64,000 bases of DNA from Bryobacteraceae bacterium (lineage in GTDB: Bacteria > Acidobacteriota > Terriglobia > Bryobacterales > Bryobacteraceae). The stretch covers positions 124,001-188,000 of the forward strand of contig JAIEPW010000022.1 in NCBI GenBank assembly GCA_019748195.1, given 5' to 3'. Below, piece after piece: positions 17,474-25,735 of this stretch. The stretch's first letter is position 1. The number at the start of each line of letters is the position of its first letter. Below the pieces are notes generated by a model. The model ran no database searches and was not told the DNA's origin. It was given only the letters and a program-made list of their open reading frames with translations. The position numbers and the translations under genes are program-made.

Positions 17474-19099
17474 GTGGAATCCCACCCCCTTTACGCCACC
17501 TCGGGACACGTCCGCCTGACCCAGGAACAGCTTTACGCCACCCTGGCCGGGTTGATGCTGAGCCTGTTGCTGGCGGCCATCGACCAGACCATCGTCGGCA
17601 CGGCGATGCCTCGCATCATTACCCAGTTGAACGGCTTTGACCGTTACCCCTGGGTAACTACCGCGTACCTGCTGACCTCCACCATCGCGGTTCCCGTGTT
17701 CGCCAAGCTCAGCGACCTGTATGGCCGCAAGATGTTTTTCCTGGGCGGGTGCCTGTTGTTCACGCTGGCCAGCGTTCTTTGCGGCGCAGCCGGACAGATC
17801 CCGATCCCGGGCGTGGATGGAATGAATCAGCTCATCGTCTTCCGCGGGATTCAGGGCATCGGCGCGGGCATGATCGTGGGCCTGCTGTTCGCCATCATCG
17901 GCGACATCTTCTCGCCCATTGAACGCGGCAAGTATCAGGGCTTTTTCGCGGCCGTGTGGGGCATGGCATCCATCTTCGGACCAACGCTGGGCGGATGGAT
18001 CACCGACTCGTTTTCCTGGCGCTGGACCTTCTACGTCAACTTGCCGGTGGGAATCGTCGCCGTCGCCGCGATCTGGTGGGCGTTCCCGGATTTCCATCCG
18101 CAAGGTATCAACCGCGTGATCGACTGGGCGGGCGTGATCACGCTCACCGCCGGACTGGTACCCCTGCTGCTGGCCTTGACCTGGGTGGCGGAACATGGCT
18201 GGAGCGCGCCGCGTGTTTACGGCCTGCTGATCGGGGCCGCGGCGATGCTATCCGCGTTTGTGTGGGTGGAATCACGGGCCATCGAGCCGCTGCTGCCCCT
18301 GGATCTGTTTCGCAACCCGATCATCGCCCTTTCCTCGATCGCGATGTTCGTCCTGGGCATGGGCATGTTCGGCGTGATCGTTTACGTTCCGTTGTTCATG
18401 CAGGGAGTGATGGACGTCAGCGCGACGCGCTCCGGAACGCTGCTGACGCCGATGATGATGGCAGCGGTGGCGGGGTCGATCTTCGCCGGGCAGTACACCA
18501 CGCGGGTGGGGCGCTACAAGCCGCTGGGAATCGGAGGGGCGGTGCTCGTTCTGATCGGCATGGCCCTGCTGGCCCTTATGAACACGCAAACCACCAATTT
18601 CGAAGTGGTGCGCAACATGGTGATCGTCGGCGTGGGGCTGGGCGTGATGCAGCCGATTTACACGCTGGCGGTGCAGAACGCGGCGCCGCGGGCGCAAATG
18701 GGCGCGGCGACGGCATCCACGCAGTTCTTCCGCTCCATCGGCTCCACGGTCGGCGTGGCGGTGTTCGGCTCCGTGATGCTGTCCCTATACCGGCAGGGGT
18801 TTGCCGCGGCAGCGCCCAGGAACCTGCCGGCGATTGCGTTGAAGCCTTTCGATAATCCGCTGCTGCTGGTTCAGATCCGGCCGCAATTGGAGGAGGCGTT
18901 CGCTCAGTATCCGGGCGGGGCCGCGGTGCTGGCCAAGCTGGTGGACAACATGCATCAGGCGCTGGTGCACTCGCTGCAGGTGATCTTCTGGGTGGGCACG
19001 GCGGTGATGGTGGTGACGGTGGTCCTGAACCTGGCGATGAAGGAACTGCCGTTGCGCGGTTCCGAGGCGGCGCCCTCGACACCGGAGTTCGTGGAGTAG
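17474..19099 (+). CDS. MFS multidrug exporter, DHA2 (EmrB/QacA) family
   Basis: 541 residues from a GTG at 17474. Fourteen predicted membrane helices; motif D1-like LLAAIDQTIVGTAMPRI in helix 1, motif A FAKLSDLYGRKMFF between helices 2 and 3, and motif C-like MASIFGPTLGGWITDSFSWR. These define DHA2 drug:H+ antiporters, which expel hydrophobic compounds across the inner membrane, often with an EmrA-type periplasmic adaptor. No adaptor gene is next to it. A 48-nt gap separates it from the sigma factor gene, so co-transcription is possible. Converges with the pilus-like cluster at 19104. Confidence 0.93.
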   Translation: MESHPLYATSGHVRLTQEQLYATLAGLMLSLLLAAIDQTIVGTAMPRIITQLNGFDRYPWVTTAYLLTSTIAVPVFAKLSDLYGRKMFFLGGCLLFTLASVLCGAAGQIPIPGVDGMNQLIVFRGIQGIGAGMIVGLLFAIIGDIFSPIERGKYQGFFAAVWGMASIFGPTLGGWITDSFSWRWTFYVNLPVGIVAVAAIWWAFPDFHPQGINRVIDWAGVITLTAGLVPLLLALTWVAEHGWSAPRVYGLLIGAAAMLSAFVWVESRAIEPLLPLDLFRNPIIALSSIAMFVLGMGMFGVIVYVPLFMQGVMDVSATRSGTLLTPMMMAAVAGSIFAGQYTTRVGRYKPLGIGGAVLVLIGMALLALMNTQTTNFEVVRNMVIVGVGLGVMQPIYTLAVQNAAPRAQMGAATASTQFFRSIGSTVGVAVFGSVMLSLYRQGFAAAAPRNLPAIALKPFDNPLLLVQIRPQLEEAFAQYPGGAAVLAKLVDNMHQALVHSLQVIFWVGTAVMVVTVVLNLAMKELPLRGSEAAPSTPEFVE

Positions 19100-19103
19100 A
19101 TCG

Positions 19104-20468
19104 CTACTGGCGGGGATTGCGCGGACCGGGTCCCGGCCCGGTGGGAGGGGTGGTCGGACCGAGCGGGTTATTCGGTGCGGTTGGGTTGTTCCCCTGCTGG
19201 GCGCCCCGCAGGTCGAACACAAACTCCCACTCGTCGTACTTCGATTTCTCGCGATACACCTTAATCCCGGTGCCTTCGTACTTGCTGGCGACGCCGGCGA
19301 TCCCGCCTTGACCCATCTCATTGGGCCGGTTGAAGCTGCCGCCCTGAACCGGCTGGCGAGGCGTCGTGAGCAGGTTTCCGATGGCGTTCACCGCCTGGTT
19401 CTGGCCAGGCGTCGCGGGACCTGAGCCTCCCACCCCGATCTGCGGCCGGAAGATGGGATTCGCGTTGGGGTTCTGGAACCCCGGCTGGTTGAACGGCTGG
19501 ACGCCCGGTTGGGGGAAGGGCTGCTGCCCTCCCGGCTGGAATCCAGGCTGTTGCCCCGGCTGGAACGGTTGTCCCGGCTGATTAAACGGCGGTTGGCCGG
19601 GTTGGTTGAACGGCGGCTGTCCCGGCTGATTGAAGGGCTGGCCTCCGGGTTGGGGAAAAGGCTGCCCTCCCGGTTGGTTAAACGGCGGCTGTCCCGGTTG
19701 GTTAAACGGCGGCTGTCCCGGTTGATTGAATGGCGGCTGTCCCGGTTGATTAAACGGCGGCTGTCCCGGCTGGAACGGCGGATTCGGATTCACCGGAAAC
19801 TGAGGTTGGCCAGGTTGTCCCGGTTGCCCCGGAATCGGGGGGACGTAGCCGGGCTGACCCGGCGGGATCTGTCCGGGTTGGCCTGGAAATTGTGGCTGAA
19901 AGCCTTGCGGCTGCGGCTGGAAACTGGGATCGCCGGGCGCGGCCTGGCCTCCGGGGACGAAGTTCGGATTTCCGCCGGTTTGCCCGAAGCTCCCGGCTCC
20001 CGGAAGCGAACGGTCACTGGGTCGGAGCATAGCCGCCTGGTTCACCTGCGGTCCCGATCCATCGCCGGCGTTGGACCCAGCGCCGGAGCCGGCCGACAAC
20101 CCCCCACCCTGCAACGGATCCTTGAGCGGCGTCACCTTGGAATTGGTCAACATCCCGGCGCCGTTAATGTTCAACAGCTTCCAATCGTCCTTGCCGGTCA
20201 TCGGATCCTTATAGCGGCGGCGCAAGGAGCGATAGTTCTGGAAATCCTCGAGTTCCTTGAGGTCCTGAGGAAAGCGGCGGAATTTCACGAAGAAGACCTG
20301 GACCGCGCGCCGGTACTGCTCACCGCGCTCGATCAGAAGTTCTTCCTTGTCGCGCTGCCGCTCGAACGCCACCCGCGGCATCTGCGCATAGAGCATGAGC
20401 GCGATGCCTGCCGCGACAAGCAGCACCATCAGCAAGGCGTATCCGCGCTGCTGTTCCCGGCGCTTCAT
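19104..20468 (-). CDS. Pseudopilin-like protein with Gln/Pro/Asn octapeptide repeats
   Basis: 454 residues. The N-terminus (QQRGYALLMVLLVAAGIALM) resembles a prepilin: Gly before an aromatic residue and a ~20-residue hydrophobic helix, but the Glu usual at +5 is missing, as in GspK-type minor pseudopilins. Residues 45-100 (LLIERGEQYRRAVQVFF, KFRRFPQDLKELEDF, RRRYKDPMTGKDDW) are the soluble part typical of acidobacterial pseudopilin-like proteins. From about 120 to 400 the chain is low-complexity, with tandem QPPFNQPG octapeptides; a short conserved C-terminal piece (GIAGVASKYEGTGIKVY, YDEWEFVFDLR) follows. Its ATG overlaps the stop of the PilP-like gene (ATGA). Probably secreted or exposed; the repeat region may be a flexible stalk. 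Confidence 0.8.
   Translation of the reverse strand: MKRREQQRGYALLMVLLVAAGIALMLYAQMPRVAFERQRDKEELLIERGEQYRRAVQVFFVKFRRFPQDLKELEDFQNYRSLRRRYKDPMTGKDDWKLLNINGAGMLTNSKVTPLKDPLQGGGLSAGSGAGSNAGDGSGPQVNQAAMLRPSDRSLPGAGSFGQTGGNPNFVPGGQAAPGDPSFQPQPQGFQPQFPGQPGQIPPGQPGYVPPIPGQPGQPGQPQFPVNPNPPFQPGQPPFNQPGQPPFNQPGQPPFNQPGQPPFNQPGGQPFPQPGGQPFNQPGQPPFNQPGQPPFNQPGQPFQPGQQPGFQPGGQQPFPQPGVQPFNQPGFQNPNANPIFRPQIGVGGSGPATPGQNQAVNAIGNLLTTPRQPVQGGSFNRPNEMGQGGIAGVASKYEGTGIKVYREKSKYDEWEFVFDLRGAQQGNNPTAPNNPLGPTTPPTGPGPGPRNPRQ
19570..19780 (-). repeat. 24-bp coding minisatellite (octapeptide repeat)
   Basis: About nine imperfect copies of a 24-bp unit encoding QPPFNQPG or GQPFNQPG variants inside the pseudopilin-like gene. 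The unit is a multiple of three, so gain or loss of copies would keep the frame. Individual copies are almost identical at the DNA level, which points to recent expansion by slippage or recombination. Confidence 0.85.
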
Positions 20469-21175
20469 CCGCTGGTCGATTCCTGCTCCAGACGCAGCGT
20501 CTGCTGGTTCTGGTGCTCGGTATCCTCCACTACTACTGAGTTTACGCCGATCCGCACGATCTTATAGCGTTTCTTGAGCACATCGCCTTCCGAGCCCATC
20601 AGGATTTCGTCGCCATCCAAGAAAAACGCCTTCTTCACGCCCGGGCGAGGCGTCTGGAAGCCGTAAAACTTCAACGTGATGGGCGGAGGCGGGGGTTTCG
20701 GAGGCTCCACCCTGGCGGGTTCGGGCTCGGGTTTCCTGGGTCCGTATTCGAGCGGCGCCGGCTTGATCGGCTTCACCGGTGGAATATTGGCCGGCTTCGC
20801 CGGAGCGACGGCGCTGAAATCGAACAGGCTGCGCGAGCCGCCGATGACCGAAGCCTCGCGGACTTTAGCCAGCGCCTGCAATTTCAGCGTGGGCTCGACG
20901 GTGGTCAGATCCAGGCCCTCGGGCACCTTCAGGGTGGGCTTGAACTCGGCCAGGGTTCGCATGTTTGAGCTCTGGCGCGGCTTGGGCTTCGCGGGAGCGG
21001 GAGCGCGCCCGGCGGGCTGCGCCGCCGGGGCGGCAGCCGCGCCGGGAGATCCGGCGGGCGCCTGCGCCGCTCCCGCCGGCGTGTCCTCCCGGGAACTCCA
21101 CCAGTAGGCCGCCGCCGCGACCACCAGCAGCGCTACCAGGATCACGACCTTTTTCGGCTCCGCTCCCAGGGTCAT
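20465..21175 (-). CDS. PilP/GspC-like inner-membrane protein
   Basis: 236 residues: a short cytosolic start, a membrane helix (VVILVALLVVAAAAYWW, 10-26), a long Ala/Pro-rich linker, and a C-terminal domain of about 65 residues (ITLKFYGFQTPRPGVKKAFF, DGDEILMGSEGDVLKKRYKI, VRIGVNSVVVED) that has the small beta-barrel pattern of PilP and GspC HR domains. Such domains tether the inner-membrane platform to the secretin (PilQ/GspD). The start overlaps the PilO-like stop by 4 nt and its own stop overlaps the next start by 4 nt. Assignment rests on the domain pattern plus its place after pilMNO; no lipoprotein signal, unlike Pseudomonas PilP. Confidence 0.72.
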   Translation of the reverse strand: MTLGAEPKKVVILVALLVVAAAAYWWSSREDTPAGAAQAPAGSPGAAAAPAAQPAGRAPAPAKPKPRQSSNMRTLAEFKPTLKVPEGLDLTTVEPTLKLQALAKVREASVIGGSRSLFDFSAVAPAKPANIPPVKPIKPAPLEYGPRKPEPEPARVEPPKPPPPPITLKFYGFQTPRPGVKKAFFLDGDEILMGSEGDVLKKRYKIVRIGVNSVVVEDTEHQNQQTLRLEQESTSG

Positions 21176-21774
21176 CGCGGATCTCCCACCGGCAGCAACG
21201 CGGCCGAATCGTCCCGAACGAAAGTATCCAGCTTCATCCGAACGTCCAGGACCTGCGAGTTCTGCTGCGGAGCCGCCTGCAGGGTCTCGATGATCATGAA
21301 GCGTTCGCTCTTGTCCAGAAATCGCACGAACGTCATCAGATCCGCGTAGGTGCCTTCGAAATTGGCGGTGATGGTCATCATGCTGAGGCGGTCCGAGCCT
21401 TCCACGGGCTCGAGTTGGAAGGCGGCTTCCTTGGGCTTGATGCGCGCCTGCCTGGCGGTGGTGTTCAGTTCGGCGAGGATCGCGGAATAGGCTACGCGCT
21501 GGCCAAGGAAGTATTGTTCGAGAAACTGGTCCCCTTCCTCGCGGCCCTTTTCGATGCGCTGGACCAGGGCTCGCGTCCGGTTCACCTGCGCCCGTCTGGT
21601 TTTGAGCTGCGATTCCAGGCTGATCAACTGCTGTTCCAGTTGATCCGCGGAGCCGCCGGGCGGGAACAGGATCAGGATCGCCATGCCGACGTTGGCCAAA
21701 AGCAGGACGCCGAGTACGGCGCGGACGACCGTCTTCGTGTCCGCGTGAAACGGCAGCTTAGAGCTTCTGGGCAT
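21172..21774 (-). CDS. pilO: PilO-like type IV pilus/type II secretion platform protein
   Basis: 200 residues: cytosolic start, one membrane helix (AVLGVLLLANVGMAILILF, about 19-37), a coiled coil (DQLEQQLISLESQLKTRRAQ, to about 75), then a ferredoxin-like periplasmic domain (LSMMTITANFEGTYADLMTF, FLDKSERFMIIETL). This is the PilO arrangement. PilN and PilO heterodimerise and link cytoplasmic PilM to PilP. It overlaps the PilN gene by 17 nt and the PilP-like gene by 4 nt, so the four proteins are probably made together. Confidence 0.82.
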   Translation of the reverse strand: MPRSSKLPFHADTKTVVRAVLGVLLLANVGMAILILFPPGGSADQLEQQLISLESQLKTRRAQVNRTRALVQRIEKGREEGDQFLEQYFLGQRVAYSAILAELNTTARQARIKPKEAAFQLEPVEGSDRLSMMTITANFEGTYADLMTFVRFLDKSERFMIIETLQAAPQQNSQVLDVRMKLDTFVRDDSAALLPVGDPR

Positions 21775-22333
21775 ACGTCACACTCACTCGATAGCGATAT
21801 AGCGGCTCATTGTCGGTTGGCGGCAGGGACGCATGAACGGACGTCGGTCCGAACAGGGAAGAGCCTTCCAGCCGTTTCAGGAACTCCAGCACCGCCTCCG
21901 GCTGCTGCGCGCCCACGATCATGTCCAGCAGGACTTCATTGCGCGCGTTGATCTGCGGCAGGCGAACCTGGATTAACCGGACATTGGAGGGCATCACCTT
22001 TTCCAGGTCCCCGAAGATCCCCGTCCAACTGATGCCTTTCCGTTCGAGCAGGGTGTTCAGCATCAGGGCGCGTTGCATCACCTCCGCGTTGCGAGGCTCG
22101 CGCAGCGTGGCATCGAGCCTGGCTTGCTCGACGGTCACCGCGGCTACGTCGCGCGACAGCCGGTCGACGGCGGTGCGCGTTTCGGCCAGGCGGACCCGCT
22201 CACTCCAGACCAGATAGCCGAGCATCGCCAGCATTCCGGCCAGCAGGACGCCGACCGCGATGGAGGCGGCCAGAATGGGCCGGTCCCGGCGGAAGGGTTC
22301 GCTGGCGAGATTGATGGGGATGCGGATGCTCAT
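21758..22333 (-). CDS. pilN: PilN-like inner-membrane protein
   Basis: 191 residues. It begins with the PilN signature IPINLASEPFRRDRP, the short cytosolic peptide that docks into PilM, followed by a membrane helix (ILAASIAVGVLLAGMLAMLG), a coiled coil to about 85 and a ferredoxin-like periplasmic domain (GISWTGIFGDLEKVMPSNVR, VLEFLKRLEGSSLFG). Its ATG overlaps the PilM stop by 4 nt. The docking motif next to a PilM gene makes this the most secure member of the cluster along with PilM. Confidence 0.87.
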   Translation of the reverse strand: MSIRIPINLASEPFRRDRPILAASIAVGVLLAGMLAMLGYLVWSERVRLAETRTAVDRLSRDVAAVTVEQARLDATLREPRNAEVMQRALMLNTLLERKGISWTGIFGDLEKVMPSNVRLIQVRLPQINARNEVLLDMIVGAQQPEAVLEFLKRLEGSSLFGPTSVHASLPPTDNEPLYRYRVSVTYAQKL

Positions 22334-23205
22334 GCGCCGATCCCCTCCAGGTATCCCAGCAGCCCGGCGTTGGCTTCACCGGGCGCGCCGTAACGCGATG
22401 CAATGGACGTCACTTCCAGTCCGGCGACGGCGGGCCGCAGTCCCGCGGGGCCGAAGCCGCAGTGCACCAAGCGCTCCGCCGCTTGGCCCAGTTGATCCTC
22501 GACGTAGGAGAGCGTCGGGAAGAGCGCCGCCAGCACCTCGCCCTGCTCGTCCGGGCGCTCCAGAACCAGGCAGCGAATCAGCTTCAGCACACCCGCCCGC
22601 ATCACGCCGATGGTCAGGGTCCGGCCGCACTTTTTCGCGATCACGGAAGTTTCCGGCTCGCGGTACAAATTCAGCATGGACAGCGCGGAAGTGGTGATGG
22701 AACCGGGATGGAACCCGGCGGCGCGGAACACGGCCTCATAGCGCGCCACGATTTCCAGCGAAACCACCGCGGCCACAACATCCACCCGCCCTTTTTCCGG
22801 GTTGGGCTGGACGAAATAGCTGACCATGGCCGAATCGATGTCGAAGGGCAAGGTTTTCTTCAGCCGGAAGCGGACCAGCGAAAGCTGTTCGTTTTCATCG
22901 CGCGGCAGGTTGTCGAAATCCAGGACGGTAACCCGCGCGGCGAAATCGGGCAGGATCAACGCGCACGGGTGATTTCGTCGGCCGTTCAAGGGCGCCAGCC
23001 TCTGCACGGCCCGGGTGAGCGCGTCGGCGTTCCGGACGTTGTCGGCGAGGGGGGAAATCTCCAGCACTCCGGCCGGCAGCGGCTCAAAACCCACCCGCGG
23101 AGCGCCTTCGATGTTGGCGACGGCTATGCCAAGCTCTGAGATTTCAAATAGATAGCTCGGAGGCGGGTCGTGAATAAGCTGCTGCAACTGGTCGATGACG
23201 GACAT
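22330..23205 (-). CDS. pilM: PilM-like actin-fold ATPase of the pilus platform
   Basis: 291 residues from an ATG at 23205; a TTG seven codons upstream is in frame but its purine-rich GAGGGG is only 2 nt away, too close. The protein has no membrane helix and shows the FtsA/PilM fold: GIAVANIEG near the start, ALILPDFAARVTVLDFDNLP, ENEQLSLVRFRLKKTLPFDI (the SHS2-type insert) and SALSMLNLY. It is the first gene of a five-gene minus-strand operon (pilM, N, O, P-like, pseudopilin-like). Secretin, PilT/PilB ATPase, PilC and prepilin peptidase genes are not in the window. Confidence 0.85.
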   Translation of the reverse strand: MSVIDQLQQLIHDPPPSYLFEISELGIAVANIEGAPRVGFEPLPAGVLEISPLADNVRNADALTRAVQRLAPLNGRRNHPCALILPDFAARVTVLDFDNLPRDENEQLSLVRFRLKKTLPFDIDSAMVSYFVQPNPEKGRVDVVAAVVSLEIVARYEAVFRAAGFHPGSITTSALSMLNLYREPETSVIAKKCGRTLTIGVMRAGVLKLIRCLVLERPDEQGEVLAALFPTLSYVEDQLGQAAERLVHCGFGPAGLRPAVAGLEVTSIASRYGAPGEANAGLLGYLEGIGA

Positions 23206-23330
23206 GGCGCGGTGGAGGCGGCACAATACCCCTCATAACCCTCAGACGCATTCCTGGCCCGCGGCGTGTAGGTCAAAGAACGGGGTGAAACCGCTGATGC
23301 GGGCTGGCGTGGGCTTGGTATCATGATTCT

Positions 23331-23774
23331 TTGCGCACGCTCCTGGCAATTTGCTTCCTGCTTCCCGGTCTGGTGCTGATCGGCGCTCCCGCGCCGCAGA
23401 AGCCGGCCGCGAAAAAGAGCGCATGGAAAACGCCGGTTAAGCCGTCCGCCAAAGCTCCCGCACGGACGGCGGGCAAACCGGTTTCGAAGAAGGCGAGAAA
23501 TGCGCGGTACCGCGCGCCGCGGGTCTCCCGCCCGATCGGACCCATGCAGCCGAGCGCGGACCGGATCTCCGAGATCCAGAGCGCACTGGCGGCCAAGGGC
23601 TACTTCAACGGCCAGCCGAACGGCGTGTGGAACGCGGATTCGATCGAGGCGCTGAAGCGGTTTCAGCGCGACCAGAACCTCCGGGACGACGGCAAGATCA
23701 GCGCGCTTTCACTGATTGCGCTCGGGCTAGGTCCGGAACGCAGCACCGTGGCAGACAACAAACCTCAGAACTGA
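23331..23774 (+). CDS. Secreted peptidoglycan-binding domain protein
   Basis: 147 residues from a TTG at 23331; the nearby ATG at 23323 is out of frame. Signal peptide [19 protein letters not shown], then a highly basic Lys/Ala/Pro-rich stretch (residues 22-65), then a PG_binding_1 domain: [60 protein letters not shown]. This three-helix domain binds cell-wall glycan in many amidases; no catalytic domain is present. It is divergent from pilM (126-nt gap) and 13 nt upstream of ald. Confidence 0.85.
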   Translation: MRTLLAICFLLPGLVLIGAPAPQKPAAKKSAWKTPVKPSAKAPARTAGKPVSKKARNARYRAPRVSRPIGPMQPSADRISEIQSALAAKGYFNGQPNGVWNADSIEALKRFQRDQNLRDDGKISALSLIALGLGPERSTVADNKPQN

Positions 23775-23787
23775 GAATCCAAATCAT

Positions 23788-24900
23788 ATGATCATCGGCG
23801 TCCCCAAGGAAGTGAAGGATCAGGAGAAGCGCGTCGGTCTGGTGCCCTCGGGCGCCAAGGCGCTGACGGAGGCCGGTCACAAAGTGATTGTGCAGACCTC
23901 GGCGGGGGTCGGCAGTTCGCTAAAGGACCAGGATTACGTGGATGCCGGTTGCGAGATCATGGCCACCGCGGAGGAGACCTGGAAGAAAGCCGATCTGGTG
24001 ATCAAGGTGAAGGAGCCGCAGCCTTCCGAATATCCGAACCTGCGTGAGGATCTGTTGTTGTTCACGTACCTGCACCTGGCTCCGCTGCCGGAGCTGACGG
24101 CGGCGCTGGTAAAGTCGAAGACGACGGCGATCGCCTACGAGACGATCCGCGAGCATGACAATTCGCTGCCGCTGCTGACGCCGATGAGCGAAGTGGCCGG
24201 GCGGATGTCGGTGCAGGTGGGCGCGCAATACCTGGAAGCACCGAATGGCGGCCGCGGCATCATGCTGGGAGGCATTCCCGGCGTCGCGCCGGCCAACGTC
24301 GTGATCATCGGCGGCGGCGTGGTGGGTCACAACGCGGCCAAGATGGCGGTCGGTCTGGGGGCCCACGTGACGATCATCGATCGCAGCCTGGACCGCCTGC
24401 GCTATCTGGATGACATCTACGCGAGCCAGGTGGTGACGCTCGCGTCCAACATTTACACGGTCCGGGAGACGATCCGCGAAGCGGACCTGGTGATCGGCGC
24501 GGTGCTGATTCCGGGCGCCGCCGCGCCCAAGCTCATTCGCCGCGAGTGGCTGAAGGAGATGAAGAACGGCAGCGTGCTGGTGGACGTAGCGATCGACCAG
24601 GGCGGGTGTTTCGAGACCTCCCACGCGACCACGCACAGCGATCCGATTTACTTCGTTGACGGAGTGCTGCACTACTGCGTGTCGAACATGCCGGCGGCGG
24701 TGCCGCACACCTCGACGTTCGGATTGAACAACGCGACATTCCCGTACCTGATGCACATTGTCGGCAAGGGCTTCAAGAAGGCGTGCCTGGAGTCGAATGC
24801 GATCGCGGAGGGCGTGAATACGTATCGCGGTCACATCACGTATCCGGCGGTGGCGGAATCGCAGGGGCAGGAGTGGGCTCCGCTGGCGAAGCTGCTGTAG
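23788..24900 (+). CDS. ald: Alanine dehydrogenase
   Basis: 370 residues, normal length. Catalyses the reversible NAD-dependent deamination of L-alanine to pyruvate and ammonia. Seen: N-terminal [20 protein letters not shown]; catalytic His in [20 protein letters not shown]-like [20 protein letters not shown], the NAD-binding loop; and [20 protein letters not shown] and [20 protein letters not shown], both hallmark segments of alanine dehydrogenase that separate it from saccharopine dehydrogenases. Its stop lies in the palindrome TAGGCGCCTA shared with the stop of the convergent nucleotidyltransferase gene. Confidence 0.96.
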   Translation: MIIGVPKEVKDQEKRVGLVPSGAKALTEAGHKVIVQTSAGVGSSLKDQDYVDAGCEIMATAEETWKKADLVIKVKEPQPSEYPNLREDLLLFTYLHLAPLPELTAALVKSKTTAIAYETIREHDNSLPLLTPMSEVAGRMSVQVGAQYLEAPNGGRGIMLGGIPGVAPANVVIIGGGVVGHNAAKMAVGLGAHVTIIDRSLDRLRYLDDIYASQVVTLASNIYTVRETIREADLVIGAVLIPGAAAPKLIRREWLKEMKNGSVLVDVAIDQGGCFETSHATTHSDPIYFVDGVLHYCVSNMPAAVPHTSTFGLNNATFPYLMHIVGKGFKKACLESNAIAEGVNTYRGHITYPAVAESQGQEWAPLAKLL

Positions 24901-24904
24901 GCGC

Positions 24905-25477
24905 CTAGCCCGGCGTTTCCCGCCGCGCACGTTCCAAAAGGTCCGCGAGTTGTAAACGGCGGGTCCATTCTTCCAGGTAGGCTTGGTCCAGCCGGGGTCC
25001 TTCCAGGCGCAGAATACCCACGATGTCGCGCCACTGTTGGGAGGACACTTCACGGCCCGCGCGAAACCACCGCAGCTTGGCAATGATCATGTCTTCCGGA
25101 CTGACAACGGGCACCGGCTGTTCGTCTAAAGCAGACACTTGAAGGTGGCGAACGCGTTGCAGTTCGGAGCGTCCATGTTCATCGTGAATGGGGAAGAAGT
25201 CGAACTTAAACGAGAATGCGCGGTGGATAACATTGAACGGTCTCGACAGGCGGAACGCCTGCAAAGCGGTTTCCTCGTCGAAGTAGTACCCATCACCGAG
25301 GGCATGCAGAAATTGAAGGAGGCTCTCCCGGTGGAATCCGGCAATCAGGTCGATGTCGTTGGTCTGCCTTGGCTCGCCATAGGTGGTACTGGCCCACGAG
25401 CCGCCAATCGCGTACTCTACTCCCGCGGCGTGCAGTGCGCCGCGGACGCCTTGAAACGCCTCCTGGAGTCCGGTCAC
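24905..25477 (-). CDS. Nucleotidyltransferase-fold protein (MNT/AbiEii-like)
   Basis: 190 residues. The N-terminal region has AIGGSWASTTYGEPRQTNDI followed by DL, the nucleotidyltransferase core: Gly-Gly/Ser and the two metal-binding aspartates of DID. A C-terminal helical part contains VVSPEDMIIAKLRWFRAG, the element typical of AbiEii-type and related minimal nucleotidyltransferases. Such proteins are toxins or partners in toxin-antitoxin and abortive-infection modules, or housekeeping transferases. Its ATG overlaps the stop of the upstream 78-residue gene by 4 nt, the usual layout for such pairs. Target is unknown. Confidence 0.78.
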   Translation of the reverse strand: MTGLQEAFQGVRGALHAAGVEYAIGGSWASTTYGEPRQTNDIDLIAGFHRESLLQFLHALGDGYYFDEETALQAFRLSRPFNVIHRAFSFKFDFFPIHDEHGRSELQRVRHLQVSALDEQPVPVVSPEDMIIAKLRWFRAGREVSSQQWRDIVGILRLEGPRLDQAYLEEWTRRLQLADLLERARRETPG

Positions 25478-25710
25478 CGGCCGTAGACCTTGTCCGCGAG
25501 TTCCTGGCCATAGCGGGCGCGGAGCACCTGGTAGTCAAACTCTTCACCTTGCGCTTCCGGATGGCGGCGACGCACGCCGGCGCGCAAGAGCTCGTCGGCC
25601 GCCGCGGTGAGCTCCATCGCCACCTGGACGCGCTCCGCGGGGGTCATCCGCCGCAGAATGTCAAAGTAGACGCGGCGAGCCTCCGGGGTGGTATCGGAGA
25701 GGGGCTCCAT
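25474..25710 (-). CDS. Small protein preceding the nucleotidyltransferase; possible antitoxin
   Basis: 78 residues, predicted almost all helical: TPEARRVYFDILRRMTPAER, VQVAMELTAAADELLRAGVR, then RRHPEAQGEEFDYQVLRARY ending DKVYGR. I do not recognise a DNA-binding fold; the central segment resembles small proteins that accompany nucleotidyltransferases in several phyla. Coupled by ATGA overlap to the downstream transferase. Antitoxin function is inference from layout alone. Confidence 0.62.
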   Translation of the reverse strand: MEPLSDTTPEARRVYFDILRRMTPAERVQVAMELTAAADELLRAGVRRRHPEAQGEEFDYQVLRARYGQELADKVYGR

Positions 25711-25735
25711 TCACCTGCGATTGTACTCTGCCCGG

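Noticed and set aside
16583-18196. 537-codon antisense frame across the sigma factor and exporter genes
   Set aside because: His/Arg/Gln-rich shadow; covers two real genes.
19570-19780. CRISPR-like tandem repeats
   Set aside because: Repeats are contiguous 24-bp codon units without spacers and lie inside an open reading frame.
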